In this document: in pieces, positions 1-5,924 of the stretch
Layout of the letters: every line of letters begins with the position of its first letter
How positions within the stretch are numbered: the first letter of the stretch is position 1
From: an uncultured Ruminococcus sp.
GTDB taxonomy: Bacteria; Bacillota; Clostridia; Oscillospirales; Ruminococcaceae
Reading direction: 5' to 3'
Assembly: GCA_946540705.1 (NCBI GenBank)
Contig: CAMNJD010000560.1
Span: 1 to 12,355, forward strand
Length of the DNA: 12,355 nt
Program-made: the position numbers and the translations under genes
The notes under the pieces: generated by a model
The model's input: only the letters and a program-made list of their open reading frames with translations
The model's database searches: none
What the model was told of the DNA's origin: nothing

Positions 1-151
1 CAAGGAGCTGTTCTATGTGAATGATGAGGTCGTGCTCGATACCAAGAAGATCGAGGCCTACGATACCCTGAGCATCGGCCGCACCAAGCTGGTGTTCATC
101 CCGTTCTGCGGCGAATTCTTCAGCTGGGATGACAGCTCGAAGAAGTCATAA
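1..151 (+). CDS. FHA-domain protein, C-terminal end (partial)
   Basis: This is the 3' end of a gene that starts left of the window. Reading from base 2, 49 codons are open to a TAA stop at 149-151. The peptide contains FYVNDE, then a hydrophobic/acidic stretch, DTLSIGRTKLVF and a short SWDDSSKKS tail. That pattern matches the last strands of a forkhead-associated (FHA) domain, where an NG/ND turn is followed by 'L..gD.I.iG...l.F'. FHA domains bind phosphothreonine peptides and commonly work with Ser/Thr kinases. The next gene, 39 bases downstream on the same strand, also ends in an FHA domain, which supports the call. The phosphothreonine-binding residues (GR, SxxH, NGT) lie outside the window, so binding ability and overall architecture cannot be judged. 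Confidence 0.6.
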   Translation, partial: KELFYVNDEVVLDTKKIEAYDTLSIGRTKLVFIPFCGEFFSWDDSSKKS

Positions 152-175
152 ACCTGAACAGTTTTTTCTGATTTG

Positions 176-182
176 AAAGGAG
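176..182 (+). promoter_or_regulatory. Ribosome binding site of the membrane FHA gene
   Basis: AAAGGAG lies 8 bases before the ATG at 191. It decides the start: an in-frame TTG at 173 lies upstream of this site and has no ribosome binding site of its own, so the shorter ATG-initiated protein is preferred. Confidence 0.8.
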
Positions 183-190
183 TTGTCATT

Positions 191-1081
191 ATGAGCAATA
201 ACACGAAAAAGGTCAGTATTTTTCATATTCTCGCAGGAGCATTCCCCATTGCATATGCAGTTTCCCTTTTCTTCCTGCCGATCCTGACACTGTCGATTAC
301 AACCTACAATGACCTGCTGGGCGTCGATCAGACCGAAAGAATGCATGCCGCACTCTTCCAGAAGCTCTCCACAATCGAGGCTTCGACGCTGGTTCCTTAT
401 GTTCTGACCATCATGCTGATGCTGGTCGCGACTCTGCTGATCTACCTGCTGAAGAACAAGGTCGCTTACATCTACGGCCTGATCGTCAGCACCGGCTCGG
501 CAATGTATCTCTGCTTTGATTACCTGAAGAACAAGGATTCGATCAACTACTTCAACATGATGATGGGCGATACCGTTTACGCTGAGGGCGCAACGTATTC
601 CCGCGGCATCGGCTTCTTCCTTGCAATGGCCTTTGCACTCGCTGCACTGGTCTTCTGCATCCTCGCACTCCGTGAAGCAGGCCAGACCGCACAGCATGCT
701 GCACCTGTCCGTCCGGCTGCCGGCGGATATGCAGCACCGGCTCCGCAGCCCGCTCCGGGCAGTGTCGCTGCTCCGCACAAGATCGTCTGTGTCAGCGGCG
801 AGTTCATGAATGCATCCTTCCCGCTCAACAGAGGCGAGACTGTTATCATCGGCCGTGATGCAGGCTCCGCAAATGTCGTCATTGTCGCACCGAAGGTCAG
901 CCGCAAGCACTGCACCATCCGCTTTGATGAGGCAAGAAACAGCTTCATCGTTGTGGACTGCTCCACCAACGGTACATACCGTGAAAACGGAAACCGCCTT
1001 ATGGCAAACATGGAGAACCCGCTGCCGCCCGGCTCGGTGATCTCCCTCGGAAGCGACGAAAACCGCTTCAAGCTGATCTGA
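191..1081 (+). CDS. Four-helix membrane protein with C-terminal FHA domain
   Basis: This gene encodes a 296-residue protein starting at the ATG at 191. Four hydrophobic segments are visible at about residues 10-32, 67-87, 91-109 and 140-160. An Ala/Pro-rich linker (about 162-200) follows, then a full FHA domain to the C-terminus. The FHA hallmarks are present: GRD at 221-223, SRKHC at 237-241 and NGTY at 260-263, so phosphothreonine binding looks intact. Four helices with a Lys-rich N-terminus predict that both ends, including the FHA domain, face the cytoplasm. The protein may dock onto the phosphorylated cytoplasmic parts of the membrane kinases encoded downstream; this is inferred from neighbourhood. 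The helical part matches no family I can name. Another FHA gene ends just upstream, so the two may be co-transcribed. Confidence 0.88.
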   Translation: MSNNTKKVSIFHILAGAFPIAYAVSLFFLPILTLSITTYNDLLGVDQTERMHAALFQKLSTIEASTLVPYVLTIMLMLVATLLIYLLKNKVAYIYGLIVSTGSAMYLCFDYLKNKDSINYFNMMMGDTVYAEGATYSRGIGFFLAMAFALAALVFCILALREAGQTAQHAAPVRPAAGGYAAPAPQPAPGSVAAPHKIVCVSGEFMNASFPLNRGETVIIGRDAGSANVVIVAPKVSRKHCTIRFDEARNSFIVVDCSTNGTYRENGNRLMANMENPLPPGSVISLGSDENRFKLI

Positions 1082-1091
1082 GAACTGAACA

Positions 1092-1107
1092 CGCCGGGGC
1101 TCCGGCG
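1092..1107 (+). repeat. Small GC-rich hairpin after the FHA gene
   Basis: A perfect 6-base inverted repeat, CGCCGG at 1092-1097 and CCGGCG at 1102-1107, encloses a 4-base loop. It begins 11 bases after the end of the FHA gene and sits immediately before the larger hairpin. No T-run follows it directly. Confidence 0.5.
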
Positions 1108-1108
1108 G

Positions 1109-1152
1109 CGAATTGGGCACTGCGGGCTTCTTGAGCGGCAGCGCCCAATTCG
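1109..1152 (+). terminator. Large hairpin, possible terminator or attenuator
   Basis: The arms CGAATTGGGC (1109-1118) and GCCCAATTCG (1143-1152) are perfect 10-base complements. After one A.C mismatch the stem continues as CTGC (1120-1123) with GCAG (1138-1141), leaving a 14-base loop. Downstream is TGTTTGATTTCT, which is T-rich but interrupted, so this is not a textbook intrinsic terminator. It may reduce read-through from the FHA genes into the kinase array, or stabilise the 3' end of the FHA transcript. Confidence 0.5.
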
Positions 1153-1212
1153 TGTTTGATTTCTCCCGCGCATTTCTGCACGGATCCTGCATTTGCAGCC
1201 AAGTTTACAGAT

Positions 1213-1220
1213 AAAGGAGG
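1213..1220 (+). promoter_or_regulatory. Strong ribosome binding site 40 bases from its start codon
   Basis: AAAGGAGG is a near-perfect Shine-Dalgarno sequence, but the ATG it should serve is at 1261, leaving a 40-base spacer instead of the usual 5-12. The next in-frame stop upstream of the ATG is at 1252-1254, so the protein cannot start closer to the site. A hairpin at 1226-1249 could shorten the effective distance to about 16 bases. Confidence 0.55.
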
Positions 1221-1225
1221 AACCT

Positions 1226-1249
1226 GTACCGCCCCCCCGGGGACGGCAC
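1226..1249 (+). promoter_or_regulatory. GC-rich hairpin between ribosome binding site and start codon
   Basis: Bases 1226-1235 can pair with 1240-1249: GT/AC, then CCG/CGG and CCC/GGG, separated by two single mismatches (A.C and C.A), around a 4-base loop. The arm contains a run of seven C. Its position between a strong Shine-Dalgarno site and the ATG suggests a translational control or spacer-shortening role; this is inference. Confidence 0.4.
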
Positions 1250-1260
1250 AGTAGAATATT

Positions 1261-3282
1261 ATGGGGAAGATTCGCTGCTTTAACTGTATGGGTGTATTCG
1301 ATTCCGGCTTTGAGGTCTGCCCGCACTGCGGCTATATTATCAGCTCTCTGCCGACGGTTGCCTATCATTTATATCCGAAAACAATGCTGAACGGCCGCTA
1401 CGTGATCGGCACCGTGCTCGGTCACGGCGGCTTCGGCGTCACATATAATGCCTGGGACACGACACTGAATGCGCATGTCGCGATCAAGGAGTATTTCCCG
1501 AACGGACTGGTTCAGCGCATTCCCGGCACGACCGATGTGATCGTGCTCTCCGGCGATAAGCAGGAGCAGTATCAGCTCGGCCTCGACCGCTTCCTTGAGG
1601 AAGCGAAAAATACGGTCTGCTTCAGCTCGCATCCCAATATCGTTAATGTGTTCCGGTTCTTTGAGGAGAATCATACCGCCTACATCGTCATGGAATTCCT
1701 CGACGGCGAACCGCTGAACAAGTATCTCGATCAGTGGAACGGCATCCTGGGCATTGACGATGCGCTGGAGATCACCTGCGCGATGTGCGATGCACTCACA
1801 GAGATCCACAAGACCAAGATCGTCCACCGCGACGTCAACCCGAATAATATTTTTCTCTGCGACAAGGGCGTCAAGCTGATCGACTTCGGCGCGGCGCGGA
1901 TCTCTGAAACGGAGTTTGAACGCACCCGTTCGATCGTCATTACACCGGGCTATGCCCCGCCCGAGCAGTATCAGAGCAAGAGCAGGCAGGGCCCCTGGAC
2001 CGATACCTATTCACTTGCGGCGACGCTCTACCGGATGCTGACCGGCAAGCGCCCGATGGAGTCGATCGACCGGAAGATCGAGGACAAGCTCGAGCTCCCG
2101 TCAACGCTCAACCCCGCGATCCCGCCCTGGCTCGAGCAGATCATCATGAACGGCATGGCACTCGAATCGGAGCTGCGCTATCAGACCGCAGAGGATCTGA
2201 AAAAAGCACTGGAATCCAAGGTCGGACAGGCGATGCCCGAGGAGCGCATCAGAAAGCGCAAGCGCAGAAGATTTGTGATCTTCAGCTCGGCAATCGCAGC
2301 TTCTCTGATCGCTGCGGGTACGGTGCTATGGCTCACAATGAGGAATCAAAAAAAAGCATATATCATCGAAGAGGGAACCGAGCTGGTGATCGAGGTGCCC
2401 GAGGGGACGGAGTCTCTCTATGAGAGCTTCGCTGACGATTTCATGTCCTATAGCGATACGGCAAAAAATGCCGAGCTGAAATTTATATCCAATGCGGAAA
2501 ATCCGACGCTCTATCTGAACGGAACACACGGCGAGCTGACGCCGATGAACATGTCTGACTTCTATCAGGACGATATTGAAGCGGACAAGTACAATTTCCT
2601 GCCGGAGCTTGCCCGCCGGAGCGATATCAATTTCGTACCGACAGGCTATTATCAGCTTTTTGCCTATCAGAAGGGCATGCCCTATGACAATAAGGGCGCA
2701 GAGTGCAGCATCAGCGACCTCAATGCGATGTCCGGCGGCGATGCGATGACCTATCTCCGCGATCTCTATCCCGATCTGACAAAGGGCTCGCTGACCTTCC
2801 GCTCTCAGCGTGACGCGCTTCAGAACTTTGCGGTGCGCAAATCCAGTGTGCTGGTCGGAACCAACGCGGATAACCTGAAGATCCTCAATGTCTGCTCGTC
2901 CATCCGTGAGCAGGAGGCTGATGCGGAGGAGAAAACCAAGCTGATTGAGGGCGAGTATTATTCGGCGGCAGTCTGCAATGACAACGGCAAGCCGCTGGGC
3001 TTCTGGGCGGATGAATGGTGCATTTCCGACAGCGCGAACAGCAGCCAGAAAACGGCGGCAAGAATGTTCCTGATGTTCCTGCTTCAGGAGCACGTTCAGC
3101 TTGAAATGTATCAGGGCGCCGAGAATTCGATCCCGGCGATCCCGCTGAACAAGGCGGCTTTTTCAGGTTCGGAATCGAGCTACCTGAGCTTCCAGAATCT
3201 GCTGGGCGAAAGCGAAAAGGACAGCATTGCCGATATTGAGATCCTGGATTCGTATGTCAGTCTGACCGGCGAAATCGAGTAA
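1261..3282 (+). CDS. Zinc-ribbon Ser/Thr kinase with solute-binding-like ectodomain
   Basis: This gene encodes a 673-residue predicted membrane kinase. A zinc ribbon opens the protein (C6, C9, C20, C23), which fixes the start at 1261 because an in-frame stop sits just upstream. The kinase domain runs from about residue 46 to 318. It has a glycine loop GHGGFG (54-59), VAIK with catalytic K76, HRD at 189-191 with N196, DFG at 208-210 and GYAPPEQY in the activation segment, so it should be active. A basic stretch (329-337) precedes one transmembrane helix (about 338-360). The remaining 310 or so residues would be extracellular. They resemble a family-1 ABC solute-binding protein in style: a FLPELARR...YYQLFAY region, then FWADEWCIS, a helix with AARMFLMFLLQEH, and a late IPAIPLNK. 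Unlike the later genes there are no PASTA or leucine-rich repeats. It may phosphorylate in response to a bound ligand; both the fold and the ligand are inferred. Confidence 0.9.
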   Translation: MGKIRCFNCMGVFDSGFEVCPHCGYIISSLPTVAYHLYPKTMLNGRYVIGTVLGHGGFGVTYNAWDTTLNAHVAIKEYFPNGLVQRIPGTTDVIVLSGDKQEQYQLGLDRFLEEAKNTVCFSSHPNIVNVFRFFEENHTAYIVMEFLDGEPLNKYLDQWNGILGIDDALEITCAMCDALTEIHKTKIVHRDVNPNNIFLCDKGVKLIDFGAARISETEFERTRSIVITPGYAPPEQYQSKSRQGPWTDTYSLAATLYRMLTGKRPMESIDRKIEDKLELPSTLNPAIPPWLEQIIMNGMALESELRYQTAEDLKKALESKVGQAMPEERIRKRKRRRFVIFSSAIAASLIAAGTVLWLTMRNQKKAYIIEEGTELVIEVPEGTESLYESFADDFMSYSDTAKNAELKFISNAENPTLYLNGTHGELTPMNMSDFYQDDIEADKYNFLPELARRSDINFVPTGYYQLFAYQKGMPYDNKGAECSISDLNAMSGGDAMTYLRDLYPDLTKGSLTFRSQRDALQNFAVRKSSVLVGTNADNLKILNVCSSIREQEADAEEKTKLIEGEYYSAAVCNDNGKPLGFWADEWCISDSANSSQKTAARMFLMFLLQEHVQLEMYQGAENSIPAIPLNKAAFSGSESSYLSFQNLLGESEKDSIADIEILDSYVSLTGEIE

Positions 3283-3297
3283 TTCCCAACTTTTTAC

Positions 3298-3306
3298 AGA
3301 GAGGTG
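3298..3306 (+). promoter_or_regulatory. Ribosome binding site of the pseudokinase gene
   Basis: AGAGAGGTG precedes the ATG at 3312 with a spacing of about 5-8 bases. It lies in the 29-base gap after the stop of the first kinase gene, consistent with translation from one shared transcript. Confidence 0.7.
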
Positions 3307-3311
3307 CAGGC

Positions 3312-5894
3312 ATGAAATTCTGTATGAAATGTATGGCGCAGTATCATGATTCTGCGAAAATTTGCCCGAGCTGCGGCTATCAGGAGGGCAGTCCCCAGAC
3401 CGGAAGCGGATTGCAGATCGGCTCCGGACTCGGTACGGTTCTGAACACAGAGCCGGCCGTCAACCGTTATCTGGTCGGCTGCGTTTGCGCCGAGCACAGC
3501 CGCTCGCTTGACTATATCGGCTTTGACCGCTTTTTGCAGTGCAGGGTCTTAATCGAGGAATACTATCCGAATGATCTGGTCTGCCGCTCCTCGGACGGCA
3601 TCTCCGTGCAGACAGTAGACGGCAGTCAGCAGTCCGCGTTCCGCAAGGGCAAGCAGCGATTCCTTTATGAAACGCGGCGGCTGGTTCCGTATATGTACAG
3701 GGACTGCATGCTGAAGATCATCGACGTTTTTGCGGCGAATAATACGGTTTATGCGGTGCGGAAGCTCGAGGACGGCGAAACGGTTGAAAGCCGCGTCAGC
3801 CGGAGTCCCTTCCGCGAGAAGGATGCCGTTTCGTACATGAATACACTCCTGAATTTTCTTTCAGGGCTGCATGCCGACGGTCTGCTGATCGGTGCGCTGC
3901 ATCCGCAGAAGCTGCTCGTATCCGAGCGCGGCTGTCTCGTGATCACCGACTGTTCGCAGATCACAAAAATCGGTGAGCAGAACGAGCTGCTTGCCAAGGC
4001 CGAACAGAACCCGTATATGGCACCGGAAACAGCCTCGGGTAATCTGAGCCCGGCTTCCGATGTGTATGCGGCAGGTGCCGTGCTGTACAAGATGCTGACC
4101 GGACTGGATCCCAAGCTCCCGGCAGAACGGAGTGAGACTGACGAGGAGGAGCAGATGAAGCTCCAGCGGCGGCAGATCTCGGAGATCACCGGGACAGCAA
4201 TGCTCAATGCGATGCGGGTGCGGGTCAGTGCCGGCAGAACGCCCAATGCCGCTGATTTCTATAAGGAACTCAACGGGCAGGGTGCGACCAGAGCATCTGC
4301 GCGCATCATGCCGAAAATCCCGCAAAAGTCCGATTCCGGCGGCTGGAAGCGATGGCACAAAATCGCGATCGCATGCGCTGCGGCAATCGTCGCTGCCGCC
4401 TGCGGCTTCGGCATTTACGGCATGATCAGAGGCGGCACACCGTTTTATGTATTCAGTCCGGAATCCGGGAAAGCACAAGTGCCGGATGTGACAGGGCAGA
4501 CTGATACGGACGCTCAGAAAATGACACTCGATGCCGGACTGATTCCGCTGATCGTCAACGGCAATTATTCCGACACGGTTGAGCGCGGCCGGATTGTCAA
4601 TCAGGATATTGCACCGGGAAAAAGGGTCGATCCGGATACGACGCTGGAAATGACCATGAGCCTCGGGCCGGAGCTGACAGAGCTTCCGGATGTGACCGGA
4701 CTGGAGCAGTCTGAGGCGGAGTCGATCCTGACGGCGAACGGCTTTACGGTCAAGGTCACGGAGGAATCCTCGAATACCGCGCCGGGACTGATTATCCGGC
4801 AGAGCCCGGAGACCGGCCTTTGCGCGAGAAATGCCGAAATCGAGATCGTGGTGTCAACCGGCAAGGATTTTGATCCGACAAAGACCGATCAGATCGGCAA
4901 CTATGTCGGAAAATCCTACGCTGATATTGAGAAGCTGCTGGATGAAAAGGATATCTATGTCAAGAAGGTCATGCAGGAGAGTGACGAGGCAGAGGGAACG
5001 ATTCTTGCACAGGATATCGAGGCCGGTCAGGTCGTGCATCACGGCAAGACGATCACACTGACGGTCAGCTCGGGCAAGAAAAAGTATACGGTCAAGGATT
5101 ACATGGCGTGGACTTATGCAGATGCCTATGCAGAACTGACCGGAATGGGCTTTACGGTGAAATATGAATACGCGGAGAATACCCTCTATGCGCGTGACGT
5201 TGTGATCGGGCAGTCTGTCACGGCCGGAACCGTCACAGACAATCCCCGGAGCATAACCATAACGCTGACGATCAGTGACGGCGGTCAGAAGAATGCGCAC
5301 AATGAGCCGCCGCAGACTGCTGCGGCAACCAAGGCAACGACCAGGGCGACGACTGTTACAACAACCGCTGCGGCGTCAGTAACAACCGGTACAACAACTT
5401 CAGAGTCCGTGACTGAAACAACGACTACCGCAGCGGCGGACACAGAACCCCCGGCAGATGAAACCACTTCTGCGGCAACCGAAGCCCCGAAAAAGGAGTT
5501 TCCGCTTCAATGGAGCCTGAACGGCAGCGAGCTTTCAATCTCGGGAAGCGGCGCCATGCCGAATGACTGGGCGGAGGAGGATTTTCCGTGGTATGCACAG
5601 AGAGAGCAGATTGCTACGATCATCATTAGTGACGGTGTGTATTCGATCGGAAAGAATGCGTTTTACGGCTGCACAAATTTGACGCGGGTAACGATCGAAG
5701 GTTCCATTGAGTGGGTCGGAGCGCAGGCGTTTGCGTACTGCACCGGTTTAGCAGATGTCATAAGCAAAGAAATGATGCACAGTCAATGGAAAGGAATCAT
5801 CGAAGCACCAAATTGGCAATTCTTGTCTGATTCGTCAAAGATAACGATTCAGTGCGCTGACGGCGATTACAAGTACAAAGAGATCAACAAGTGA
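3312..5894 (+). CDS. Zinc-ribbon pseudokinase with PASTA repeats and LRR_5 tail
   Basis: This gene encodes an 860-residue protein with the array's layout but a dead kinase fold. Zinc ribbon: C4, C7, C18, C21. In the kinase-like region (about 52-330) the glycine loop is gone (VGCVCAEHSRS), the VAIKEY lysine is E82 (VLIEEYYP), HRD is replaced by I193-G194-A195, the catalytic-loop Asn by K200, and DFG reads D213-C-S. MAPE and SDVYAAG...LYKMLTG remain, so the fold is probably kept. A transmembrane helix (351-372) follows. Four PASTA repeats start near 390, 458, 526 and 593; the first two begin VPDVTG/LPDVTG. A Thr-rich linker (668-726) leads to a short LRR_5 module ending near an ECADG-like IQCADG. 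PASTA repeats in PknB/PrkC kinases bind peptidoglycan fragments. A regulatory partner of the neighbouring kinases is the likely role (inference). The open frame over 860 codons argues against a decayed gene. Confidence 0.92.
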   Translation: MKFCMKCMAQYHDSAKICPSCGYQEGSPQTGSGLQIGSGLGTVLNTEPAVNRYLVGCVCAEHSRSLDYIGFDRFLQCRVLIEEYYPNDLVCRSSDGISVQTVDGSQQSAFRKGKQRFLYETRRLVPYMYRDCMLKIIDVFAANNTVYAVRKLEDGETVESRVSRSPFREKDAVSYMNTLLNFLSGLHADGLLIGALHPQKLLVSERGCLVITDCSQITKIGEQNELLAKAEQNPYMAPETASGNLSPASDVYAAGAVLYKMLTGLDPKLPAERSETDEEEQMKLQRRQISEITGTAMLNAMRVRVSAGRTPNAADFYKELNGQGATRASARIMPKIPQKSDSGGWKRWHKIAIACAAAIVAAACGFGIYGMIRGGTPFYVFSPESGKAQVPDVTGQTDTDAQKMTLDAGLIPLIVNGNYSDTVERGRIVNQDIAPGKRVDPDTTLEMTMSLGPELTELPDVTGLEQSEAESILTANGFTVKVTEESSNTAPGLIIRQSPETGLCARNAEIEIVVSTGKDFDPTKTDQIGNYVGKSYADIEKLLDEKDIYVKKVMQESDEAEGTILAQDIEAGQVVHHGKTITLTVSSGKKKYTVKDYMAWTYADAYAELTGMGFTVKYEYAENTLYARDVVIGQSVTAGTVTDNPRSITITLTISDGGQKNAHNEPPQTAAATKATTRATTVTTTAAASVTTGTTTSESVTETTTTAAADTEPPADETTSAATEAPKKEFPLQWSLNGSELSISGSGAMPNDWAEEDFPWYAQREQIATIIISDGVYSIGKNAFYGCTNLTRVTIEGSIEWVGAQAFAYCTGLADVISKEMMHSQWKGIIEAPNWQFLSDSSKITIQCADGDYKYKEINK
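4411..5361 (+). repeat. Direct repeat, copy 1 (TM-PASTA-linker segment)
   Basis: This segment aligns without any gap to 6994-7944 at a constant offset of 2583 bases. It covers the end of the transmembrane helix, four PASTA repeats and the start of the Thr-rich linker. Exact matches include 50 bases (5155-5204) and 36 bases (5010-5045). Third codon positions are conserved too, so this reflects recent duplication or gene conversion and not only protein-level constraint. Confidence 0.85.
5313..5489 (+). other. Thr/Ala-rich linker of the pseudokinase
   Basis: This encodes 59 residues, of which 23 are Thr, mixed with Ala, Ser, Glu and Pro. It joins the last PASTA repeat to the LRR_5 module and should be outside the cell. 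Such low-complexity Thr-rich linkers are typical of secreted modular proteins in ruminococci and are often glycosylated; the modification is inferred. Confidence 0.8.
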
Positions 5895-5898
5895 TTAG

Positions 5899-5911
5899 CG
5901 GGATGATCCCG
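5899..5911 (+). promoter_or_regulatory. Small hairpin touching the next ribosome binding site
   Basis: CGGGA (5899-5903) and TCCCG (5907-5911) form a 5-base stem with a 3-base loop in the gap between the second and third kinase-family genes. Its last base is the first base of the ribosome binding site. It is too small and lacks a T-run to be a terminator. It may affect access to the site. Confidence 0.3.
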
Positions 5912-5918
5912 AAGGAGG
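5911..5918 (+). promoter_or_regulatory. Ribosome binding site of the third kinase gene
   Basis: GAAGGAGG lies 6 bases before the ATG at 5925 and is close to ideal. It supports that start, which also places the first zinc-ribbon cysteine at residue 5. Confidence 0.8.
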
Positions 5919-5924
5919 TCTGTC

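Larger units (their letters stand above)
1082..1260. other. Intergenic region between FHA gene and kinase array
   Basis: This 179-base non-coding gap is the longest in the window. It holds two hairpins close after the FHA gene stop, a strong but distant ribosome binding site at 1213-1220, and a third GC-rich hairpin between that site and the start codon at 1261. I found no convincing -35/-10 pair. If the array has its own promoter it would probably be here, but I cannot place it. Confidence 0.6.

Noticed and set aside
173..190. TTG at 173 as an alternative start of the membrane FHA protein
   Set aside because: The ribosome binding site AAAGGAG lies inside this extension and is well spaced for ATG 191.
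146..1192. Long minus-strand open frame of 348 codons antisense to the membrane FHA gene
   Set aside because: It lies opposite a gene with clear helices and FHA motifs, is Cys/Asp-rich without a recognisable domain, and has no ribosome binding site; it results from GC-biased codon usage on the other strand.
1252..1257. TAGAAT as a -10 promoter box before the first kinase
   Set aside because: There is no -35-like sequence at the right distance (the region is C/G-rich) and transcription would start inside the gene.
5285..5467. Val-rich minus-strand open frame
   Set aside because: It is the reverse reading of Thr/Ala codons in the linker and has no other support.
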